From Multifurca ochricompacta (Eukaryota > Basidiomycota > Agaricomycetes > Russulales > Russulaceae), in the NCBI GenBank assembly GCA_022496185.1, contig WTXG01000083.1:88322-152321 (forward strand): a DNA stretch of 64,000 bases, in the 5' to 3' direction. The position numbers and the translations under genes are program-made. Below, in pieces: positions 21,641 to 30,959 of this stretch. How positions within the stretch are numbered: position 1 is the stretch's first letter; the number at the start of each line of letters is the position of its first letter. The notes below the pieces were generated by a model, which had not been told where the DNA came from, did no database searches, and saw nothing but the letters and a program-made list of their open reading frames with translations.

Positions 21641-24317
21641 ATGTTCTCCTTCCTCCGCTCCCCTCAAGCTGGCCGCTCCAGTGGTTCCGCAGATACTGCG
21701 GAGTATTATAACGAGAAGGAACCAGGCGTTGTGGGAGAGAAAGCCGACACAGCGCTAGACTCAGACTTGGCCTCAGATGTCAACGCTGGCGATCTCACCT
21801 TTGAGGAGGGTAAGTCACCTTCGAGCCCACTCTCCCAGACGACTTCCCTCACCCCATCTGTCTTACTAATAGCTACCGCTGGTGGAATGGGTCGCCACTT
21901 GGGCGTCTTTAGTTGCACTTTGATGATGTATGTATCCCATCTCGATATTCACTCTCCTTCTCACCAACTTGGTATCCAGTATCGGTCGTATCATCGGAAC
22001 CGGCATATTCTCAACTCCATCAAGCATCCTTGGCTCCGTCGGATCTGTCGGCGCGTCTCTAATGCTTTGGGTAGCCGGTCTCTTCCTGTCATTTTGTGGG
22101 CTCTTTGTCTGGCTAGAGCTTGGTACCATGTTCCCGCGTTCCGGAGGTGAAAAGGTGTACCTCGAGGCCATATATCGTCGGCCAAAGTATCTCGCGACCG
22201 TTATCTTCGCCGCAAATGCTATCATCCTTGGTTTTTCAGCAGGCAACTGTATCGTAAGTGCATTTCCTATTCCTAATAGGTCTGTAGTCTGAGCGACTCA
22301 TCACGTGATTTGGTTCCAGGTCTTCGCCCAGAAGTATGTGAAAATTAGAGGCTTTTCATTTATCACAACATCTGACAAGCCCATAAAGCATACTCGTCAC
22401 TGCAGGACATCACCCTGAACGTTGGGTGGTTCGCGGAATAGCTATTGGAGGTGCGTGATCTCGTTGTCCCTAGAACCCTATCTGAGATGCGTTCAGTGAT
22501 TGTCTTCACGACCATTCTACATGGTTTTACCCCGCGATTGGGCGTGTACGTCATGAATGTGGGGTCTTTTCTTTCATACATAAAAACGAAAGTACGCTCA
22601 CACTTGAATCAGGGGTTAACCCTCATCAAAACATTTATCCTTACATTTATCGTCGTTACTGGTAAGCTATCAACTTGAGGAACCATGACTGTGGTGCTAT
22701 TTAGGACTCCGACAGGCTGGGTTGTCCTTGCGGTAAAACCCGTATCAAAGATCCGCACCTGAATTTCCACCATGCATTTGCTGGCAGCTCTCATAGTAGC
22801 AATGACGTTCGCACTTTCCGCCCCTACTCAATATCTTTTACCGACGTCCCTGTAGTATGCAACAGCGATGTTCAAAGTCATTTTCACCTATGCCGGGTGG
22901 AACGGGGTAAATTATGTCCTTAATGATGTCAAGAATCCAGTGCGCACTCTTAAGATTGCGGGACCCCTCGGACTTGGCATCACATCAGCATTGTACATTT
23001 TCGCGAACATCGCATACTTTGCGTAAGTACACCTTCAGCAAAGAAAATCACTGGGCCATGACATCTCTGCATGCAGCGCGGTTTCGAAAAAGGATATTCT
23101 GAAGTCTGGGACAACAGTTGCTTCACTGTTTTTCAGGAATGTGTTTGGCACTCAGGCTCAAAAGGCGCTCACGGCTTTTGTGGCTTTAAGGTACGTACTC
23201 GGTTTCCACTTGACTCTCCCAGTCAGAAATTAATTAGGAAGTGCGTGGCAGTGCTTTAGGGTGAGTGATCGTGATATTCGCGCGATGGTCAGTTTAATAA
23301 TGTCGCCGATAACCATCAATGGGTCACAGGGTGAGCATCTAGTTGGAGAACCTGATAACGCCCGCTGATGACAGATGCAGAACATCATCACGGTGGTACT
23401 TCTATAATTTCTGGCTCACCTTACATGAGTTTAAAGAGCACTTTAGACCTACCATGCTGCACGTGTGAACCAAGAGCTCGCGAAGGGGGGTGTACCACTG
23501 CCATTTGGTAACCGTCTGTGGGCGTCAAACTGGCCCACCCAGAAAGCTCCATTACCTGGGTTAATTATTCATCTCATTCCTTCTGTAAGTTTCCAGGTCT
23601 TCCTTTGACGACCGTACCCTTCATTCACGTCGTTCAGGTGATCGTCATCATCGCACCTCCACCACAGGTTGCGTATCCTTTCATCTTGGACGTTGCAGGG
23701 TACCCAGAGCAGATCATTAATTTATTCATCATTCTTGTACGCGCGCCTTCGCTTGAGCCGTCCTTGCACCTTCTCTGACCGAATGCGAAACAGGGTCTAT
23801 TCTATCTCCGGTGGGCTAAACCCAATTTGCAACGTCCATTTAAAGGCACTTCTCGTCGATCGTGTCTTAGCTTCATTTCACAACTGACTAAAACGGATAT
23901 AGTGTGGCTACCCTTTGCATTCTTCTTCCTCGCAGTCGACGCCTTCCGTACGTCTCTACGCGTTTTATACCCACAGTTTTCTTCTCATATTTTCCAACGC
24001 TGATCATGGGGATGGCAGTACTCATTGCTCCATTTGTACGCCCTGCCAATAAGGTCGGCGATACCCCGCCGCTCCCGTATTATCTCTACTGCCTGATCGG
24101 AATCGCGGTCATGGTAGTTGGGGTACTTTACTGGGCCGTCTGGCAACTGGTGCTGCCACACGTGTTCAAATTCAGGCTGGTTCCGAGGAAGGAGACCCTC
24201 GGGGACGGAACTGTGGTCACTGTGGTGAGTGGACTCTGCGGCAGGCTGTGCTCTACAGGTGATAAACCGGGACTGACGATAATTTTAATTCAGTTTTCGA
24301 AAGAGAAGGTAGAATGA
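21641..24317 (+). pseudogene. MUP1-type permease copy 1, one-base frameshift
   Basis: An APC-superfamily transporter of the kind annotated as high-affinity methionine permease in fungi. Nineteen exons can be laid out, matching copy 2 (30960-33605) in length for 17 of them. Key segments are IIGTGIFSTPSSILGSVGSVGASLMLW (membrane helix 1 region, near 21990), FPRSGGEKVYLEA, YATAMFKVIFTYAGW and APPPQVAYPFILDV. The last exon ends FSKEKVE at 24317. Exon 8 (22716-22806) is 91 nt where copy 2 has 92. The deletion falls where copy 2 has TCGGGTAAAA and this copy has GCGGTAAAA (near 22733). It leads within ten codons to TGA, in the middle of the transporter. All splice sites look functional, so the loss is either very recent or a base-calling error. 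The intron after exon 16 starts with GC. Confidence 0.75.
23252..23395 (+). other. Micro-exon cluster (9, 1 and 15 nt), permease copy 1
   Basis: Exon 11 is 23252-23260 (T-GCT-TTA-GG). A GTGAGT intron ends in TCACAG at 23329, the single base G at 23330 is exon 12, and a GTGAGC intron ends in TGCAG at 23380. Exon 13 is 23381-23395 (Asn-Ile-Ile-Thr-Val). The single base completes a Gly codon. Reading past the first donor gives TGA in frame, so splicing is required. The same arrangement occurs in copy 2. Confidence 0.65.
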
Positions 24318-26654
24318 AAAGGACGGAGGGGTAGCGTTCATTCCAAAAGAGATTTCATGATATTCATGATACTGATGAGAGATGAAGTTTTACAATTAGT
24401 TTGGGAGGGCGATGACGTCACTACGGTTTTTTTTTTTCGCTTCGCGAGTGAAACAAAAACATATTCTTATTCTGGGCTCCTCGAGAACTGTGACCCAGCC
24501 AAGATAAAATTTGACTGAACTTCAGGTGGACATTACTGTGGCTGAGACTTGAAAGCATCTGTGAAGAGTGTCTGTTTACAGTCCACCAACGGCACTTAGG
24601 TCTGCTCTGCCGTTAAGACGGCCTTCTATCTTCTAATTCTATCTTCTAAACTCAAAATGACAGTCATGGTGCAAACTCGCGCAAAAAAAAGGACAGGTAG
24701 CTTATCTCTTGATCTTTCAGACACCTGATCATCCCGGGCCCGGCTCATTCATCCATTGTTACGTCGAGTAATTCCTCTTCTTTTTTTGTCCCCCGAGTTT
24801 CTTTGTTAAGTGTATGATTTACTACCCGGAAAAAGGTGCAGAGTCTTCTCATGGCCCACACACTTGGACTGAAGAGGAAATGGTTGATCTGATAGATGAG
24901 ATTGGCTCACTGGCTTTGCTGTTATGGTCAGTGGGCCATATTGTATGTGAGATTTGAGGTCATAGTTTAGAAGCTCTGAAGGAGGTATGAGCAGTCTAGG
25001 CATTTGAAGTTGTTCACAGGACAACCCAGAGAAGTGTTGTGCCGAGAATGGATTAGGGACTGTTCCAACCATTAATTTGTCCTTTCAGACTGCTCATCTG
25101 TCTGCAAAGCACCCTCACATCTCTATGGTTGTGACTATGGCTATGGCTATTAGGTATAGTTCCGTCGTCTTAGAGACGTCTCTGAGATGGAGCTGTCCAA
25201 AGTCGATGAGAAAAACTTGTCGAAGTGGACTGATTTGAAACAATGGCCTGGTCTTGGGACCTGCGATCAGCCCTCTCGACAGCATGGGAAATGAGGCAAT
25301 CCTACATGGGCAGTAGAGATATAATGCAGTGAGCAGACCTGCTAAACACTACACACTACCCAGATCTGGAGCTAGCTGGGAGGTCGACCAGAACCAAAGG
25401 TACTAGCACTGCGGATGGCAAAGCATTGGCATCGAAAGGGACTCGACGGCGCGTGAGCAAGTGGCAAGTAAAAACACGCGGAAGTTTGGGTGCAGCTGCC
25501 TCCCAAGCGAAGTAAATAACAAGGGAGGTTGGAGCATAGAGGTACCTGCGACAATATTATATACACATTTGTGACTGGCTCCCACGTTGCATAATCATCA
25601 TCTCATCGCGATGCGTCGGGAGGTGTGAATGTTTGCCATTGGACAACTCATCGCACGAATATCAAGTGGACCCTGGAAAGTGGAAGAGCAGTGGGCCTCT
25701 GCACGTCTGTCAACCAACTTAAGGCCAATAGATAAATTTGCGCTGCGATAAATCAGAGACACTCCCATGCCCTCACTGAGTAGGGATTTGATAAGGACGG
25801 CCGGTAGCAGAATTGGGGATGGCGAGGAATGATGTCAGTGATCTCGTAGCAAGGCAATGGAAACGGACAACGAACGACTGAACAACAAAGTCTAGCTGAG
25901 TGGAAGAGCGGAGGATGAATATTACTATCTTATTTAATATTATTTACACCTGTTTGCAAACCGGACCCCACTAGTACTGCACTTCGGCTTCAGATCATTC
26001 AACATTCAACAAAGGTAGGGCTAACGGGTATTGAGCACCCAGACAAGGTGCAACAATTGTCATGACAGATCTCCATGTCAGCTGCAGTAAAGCAATGAGC
26101 CAATCATTGGCGTTGGCGTCAGGCGTAAACCTCGGTTTTGTATTCAATTGGTGGCGAGAGAGAGGTCCGCTTCATTCAAGTTGCAATTTCGGCATTCGCC
26201 ACTCTTAATGAGATGGCTCGTTCCGGATTTTGCACTGTCCTTTTATCGCACTAATGCTAATGCATTATTATTATTATATGGTGAGATTGAAACGTGCTAC
26301 GAAGAGCGCTGCGCTAGGACTTGAGAGGGCCAGGACCACATCATGTCGACTTCTAGACTTATCAGCGCCCTTCCCAGAAGCTGCCAGGGAATGCCAACTA
26401 TAAGATTGACGCGACTCACGTCTCTGGTGCCCTAGAGTTGGAATTCCTCATCCCTTCCTACTTCCACTCCCACTCCCACCCCCACTACCACCTCTTTTCC
26501 CGGACCTCATCCCCCATACCATATATCCCCACCGGTCTGAGTCAGTCGTATTACTATCGGATCTATCGCTAGCAAGTGAATTAGCTCCAGCAGAAGTTGC
26601 TCCTTATCTTTATATACCCTGGTCTTCTTCCAGCTTCGCATCCCCGTAATCTCC
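24318..26654. other. Intergenic, no recognisable gene
   Basis: Short open frames include an 88-residue one on the minus strand (25072-24806) that reads smoothly but matches nothing I know. No repeats of note. A C/T-rich stretch near 26450-26520 precedes the next gene. Confidence 0.4.
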
Positions 26655-27482
26655 ATGTCCAAGATCTCCCCCAAGCCTTTCCAAGCCTGTTGCTCAGATA
26701 CCCGTCTCACAGCCCCGTACTCAGGTTCACGCTCCTCTCTCCACTACCACAGCCGCAACCGCCGCTATGGTGCCACCCCACAGTCCCTCGCACAGTAGCC
26801 CCCCATCACCGCTCCTCACAGCGACCGTGAACCCACCTGGCTTACTGGAGTAGCGGCCAAGGCCGTCAACGAACACACCTTTGCGACCCAGAGCGCAAAG
26901 AAGGCCTCCGACCGCGCAAAGGGCAAGGCACCCAGCCAGTCCTTCGGCTCTTCCTCTCCCTCTTTTCTTCCCTCTTCCATGTCCCCGGCTCGCGGGGCGG
27001 TCATGGCGAGCACCTGGGCGGAGGTATGGGACGCTCGGAAGAATTTCTCTTCTGGGGATGATGGGATTGGCCTGAATGCCCACACCACCTCTGCCGTCGG
27101 CCTTGACACTGTCTCAACGGAACCCCTCCGAGTACGCGCTACGCTCATCGGAGGCTCGCGAGGTGCCCCTCTCGTCGTTTATGTGCCCTGTAAAGATGCG
27201 CGGAACCAAGGCGAAGGGTATGTAACGTTCTCTCCCATCAATCTATGATGGCTGAAATGACTGATCGTTTCTCCCTCCACTCCCTCTCTCTCTCTATCTT
27301 TCTTCCCTCGTAACACAGAGAGGGAGTTTGAGTTTTTGCCGCCAGTGAAGAACGACATTACTCTTGACGACGCTGAGAGCAACGTACCCGACGAGCCATG
27401 GGAGTACATCTCGAGCGTGGGTGATGATGACGAAGCTCGCAAGATTTCCTCGTACGCTGAGATCGTCTCCAAGTCAGCTTAG
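26655..27482 (+). CDS. Conserved fungal hypothetical protein
   Basis: The ATG at 26655 starts MSKISPKPFQA. From about 26815 a clear frame reads DREPTWLTGVAAKAVNEHT..., then SAKKASDRAKGKAPSQSFGSS, then TWAEVWDARKNFSSGDDG and VRATLIGGSRGAPLVVYVPC. Exon end at 27217 with GTATGT; the next exon begins near 27323 and reads EFEFLPPVKNDITLDDAESN, with an acidic tail ending SYAEIVSKSA and TAG at 27482. Between about 26690 and 26810 the start frame contains a stop, while another frame gives a Pro/Thr/Ser-rich linker; this could be an indel pair or an unseen intron. No catalytic motif is visible. The pattern is that of a soluble, partly disordered protein. The gene sits between the two permease copies in the same orientation. 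Confidence 0.6.
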
Positions 27483-27536
27483 AGATATGTTTTTATTTTT
27501 TTATTTTTTCCCCTGTATATCGAACTTCGAAGATGA

Positions 27537-27886
27537 TCAGTTTTTGGCTTGGAGCAATTCTTTATGCTTTTGTTTTTTTTGTTTTACACTGCTCTTCTTC
27601 TCCCTCTCCCTCTCCCTCTCACTCTCACTCTTCTCAACCAGGCCGAGCCGCTCGTGCCGCTTTCGTTCCGCCTTGTCCGCCCGCTTCTGTTTGATCAACT
27701 CGAGCATCGCGTCCCATCCCTCGAATTCGGCACTGTTAATAAGTCCAGGGAGGGGAACCAATGCCACTCAGCACCACGGCCGTTCGTCCTCTTCGAGATA
27801 TCTGGTCACGAATGACCGCAGGATCTGCTTCTCGGTGTATTCTCCAAGTGCCACTCTCTGGTCCTTGCCTTCTGCGGTCACTCCCT
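27537..27886 (-). pseudogene. 3' fragment of a charged, helical protein gene
   Basis: One minus-strand frame reads GVTAEGKDQRVALGEYTEKQ..., then ILRSFVTRYLEEDERPWC, then an in-frame TGA at 27770-27768. It continues directly as LPGLINSAEFEGWDAMLELI followed by a Lys/Arg/Glu-rich helix and a Glu-Arg repeat. The frame is well formed on both sides of the TGA, which suggests one nonsense change in a real exon. No start exon is found upstream on this strand. See the plus-strand remnant at 28904-30196, which lacks its 3' end. Confidence 0.5.
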
Positions 27887-28903
27887 AACCTAGTCCAAGT
27901 CAAACGTCCCACACCCTCAGCGCTCTGTACATATCAAGAGACGGATACGCACGGATCACTGTATTACGTGCAGTGTTGTAGTGTAAACTGGTGTTATCAG
28001 TGAAACAGTGGGGTGGGACAGAGGGACGCCATCATCTTCGGAAACCGGGGAAAGTGCAGTTCGGTCACGATGGCCCCCTCATCCTTCGGGTGTCTGATTC
28101 CTGTCTAGAGCGGTGGCGTGCCGTGACACACCATACCGCTGGGTGTTGCCCCCCCTCCCCGGGTGTGTTGTAGCTGCGCGGAAACGGAAAGATTCAAGGA
28201 TGGAATTGGAAGAGGTTTAGTGTGAACACCGCGAGTATAATCATTGCGACCACTTCATACATCCTGCACTATCGTGGTCAGAACACCGTGTAGATATTGC
28301 TGAAACCAGAAAGAGGAGCCACTTCGGTTGAGGATACTTTTACCCTTCCCCCTGTTTGCCATTCCGCAGATGCATCTGAGAGCCACTATGGCTTATCGAC
28401 AAACATACCGGATGAGGGTGATTCGCCTCTTAACTTGGCGGTCAATTACTTGAAGGACATGTTGGTCAACGTCTTCTCCGGTAGGAACGTTTTGTGTCGT
28501 GCCAGTCCAGGAAAGATAGTCAAAAATAGAATAAGTACCTACACATAGTTTTTTTGTAGCAACCGGGCGCGATAGAAGGCTACCGTAACCCAGAATGCAG
28601 GCTAATGAGGCAGAACGAGATAGATAGTCCAGTGCTCGATAAAGTGTAGATTGCACAGACGGAAAGCTCGAGCAGCGAGTAATTCGTTGACGTGAATAAC
28701 AATAACTGTTAGTTGCTTGGAGAAAATGCAATGCATCAACACAGGGCTGTACGGGTAAGTGGACGACAGCCTCGCTCAATCAGGACGACTGCTGGAAGGC
28801 GCCGGCCTGGCAGCCCTCTCCATTGCCTTTGTCCTCTGTAGTATCTAGCCTCTTGCATGCAGAGATGGGTGCATCAGTATCAGGTACTATCACCTCGATC
28901 GCC
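27887..28903. other. Region between opposing gene remnants
   Basis: Open frames at 28297-28548 (+) and 28779-28393 (-) overlap each other antisense and neither has recognisable motifs. This interval would lie inside the proposed inversion. Confidence 0.35.
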
Positions 28904-30196
28904 ATGTAGCGGAGCTCATCTCATGAAGCCAAGAAGAAGGCAGAACAGTATGGCCAACAGGGCATCCGCGCATATCTTCCCCAGTTCGTTCATCGTCCTT
29001 TTGTTTAATGGGCATGCCCTGATGAATTACTGGTGGTACGATACAGACCAGAGAGCAACGTGCCAAAGGCGAACAAGCGTTTCCTTTATCCATTATTCGC
29101 AATACAGACGACCATAATAAGAGTGTTCTTCGTGCGCAGGCACTCTCTGGCGCAGAAATACGCATAGAGCGCGAGGCACAAGTGCGTGCGGACCGTCGAG
29201 CACGGGCGGAATCGGCCGCAGCGGCGGAACGTGCAAGGCGATCGATGCGTGGCCGGGATGACTCCTGGGACTACGACCGCAGACACACGGAGCGGAGCAG
29301 GGAGTTGCTTGAATCAGACGAAAAGGAGGATCGGTGGCAGCCGTCAAAGAGACGACAGGGACGATGGTCCCGGCGTGGCGAGGACGGCTCATCATCCAGG
29401 CGTCGCAAACATCGTTCTCCCTCTCCTTCGGACGAAGAGGAGAGCTTCCACTGGCGGCGATGATGCACACGCACATCGAGGGTGGGAGTCCTGAGGGTGC
29501 CAGCGAGCGAAAATCACGCGGCGATGGCGAAGCGTCTTCCAAGCGGCCCCGCTCGCCTTCTCCCTCGGACTTTGACTATGACAATGAAGACCGACTTTTA
29601 CGATTACACCGTCGACGGCGGAGCTCTAGAAGTCCCAGCGTAGACGATTATCATGAAGGGGGAGCTGCCTAAGAGATAAACGACGCCGGCACCGATCGCG
29701 TTCGTGCTCGCGCACCCCTGAAAAGGCATCTCGCTCTGAAACGTTGTCAGAGGGATTAGGTACTCGGAATTGGACGTCCAGCTCAAGAGTCCACAGTCGG
29801 TCCCCATTGACAGAAGACCGCGCAGGCGATCTCACTCAGCGCGAGTCGGATCTACGTCGCAAAGGAAAAGGAAAAGGGAAGGCTTCTCTAGAAACTACAT
29901 CGCAGCATAAGCATTCGCGTTCGCTCGCCCCCATCTCGGATGCTCGACCAGCATCACACGATACATCGCTTGATCATCCGCGTCCTCCTTCCTCTGGACC
30001 TCGTCCGCCACCAGGTCTGCCACCACCCCTTCCCCCGTCTGCAGACTTCTCTCCCAGTGGTATTCGCGCCGACCTACCTTCCAAAATGGACAAGTATTTT
30101 GAAGCGTCCTATGATCCGCGCTTAGATGTTGCACCGTTAAATGTGCCTAATAATCCACTTTTTTTGTACTCTTGTGAATTATTTACATCCGCTTGA
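28904..30196 (+). pseudogene. Decayed Arg/Ser-rich protein gene, 3' truncated
   Basis: Coherent protein pieces occur in order but in changing frames. ATG at 28904 is followed at once by TAG, then SSSHEAKKKAEQYGQQGIRA...LPQF. Near 29080 KRFL shifts to SIIRNTDDHNKSVLRAQALS by what looks like a one-base loss. Then come an Arg/Ala/Glu helix, an SR-type stretch with RRRKHRSPSPSDEEE near 29400, SPSPSDFDYDNEDRLL near 29555, RRRHRSRSCSRTPEKASRS near 29685, and MDKYFEASYDPRLDVAPLNV near 30085. The frame changes near 29463 and 29660. After LNVP (about 30145) the similarity to a structured protein stops. The composition is that of a nuclear RS-domain protein linked to RNA processing, but the family is not certain. 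Confidence 0.6.
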
Positions 30197-30959
30197 ATCA
30201 TCTGAGTGGTATGGTCACGTGGAGGTGGAGGGTATCACATCCACCCACAACACAATCACACAACAATTCAGTCGCAAATGTGAATAAACGTGGCGAATTC
30301 CGAAAACGACTTGTCGAGGGCCTCAAGCAATGATTTGTGTCGCAATTTGGGAGTCCTATTCGGAGCGAACCACTTCTCTTGGTCCGAGACTTTCGCAGCT
30401 CTTCCGCTAGACACGATTATCCTTATCCTTAAACTGAGCTTCCTTCAGGTTGAGGGATTCTCCTTCCAGGTACATCCAAGCTATCCAAGTATGGTCAACA
30501 ATCCTTAGAGATTGCTCCAAAATTTCTATCTTGTAATTTCCCATACACGATACTCTTAGCCAATTCTTTCGGCTATCATTTGGGTCTAGTGTTGCAAGGA
30601 CTGGCGCTAAAATAGGCATGTGCTAGTACGATTGCAGCATGATCATGCTGCTCTCCAGTCAGACACAAACCCTAAACAATCTCCAAATACTCGATGAGAA
30701 ACTTTGCTATGGGATTATCATGATATCACCGGGATTTACAGCAATTTGAGCTCTAGCGTTATCTGGTCCACCATTAGAACTGTCCTTGCGCCTTCTGACG
30801 CAATTTGACGCTTCGTGATGGCGGCTTTTGGCAGGAGGAAGCTCCACAATGGGCCAAAACGCGCCGGCTTACTAGTAGCTCCGCTATCTGCCGTGGGCCC
30901 ACACGAGTCGTTCTAACTTCTACTAGTTTTCCACTTCTCCCCAGAGCTCATCCGTCAGG
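30197..30959. other. Intergenic upstream of permease copy 2
   Basis: A short plus-strand frame (30290-30508) contains FAALPLDTIILILKLSFL, which faintly resembles an F-box core but is too short to call. Nothing else is supported. Confidence 0.35.
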
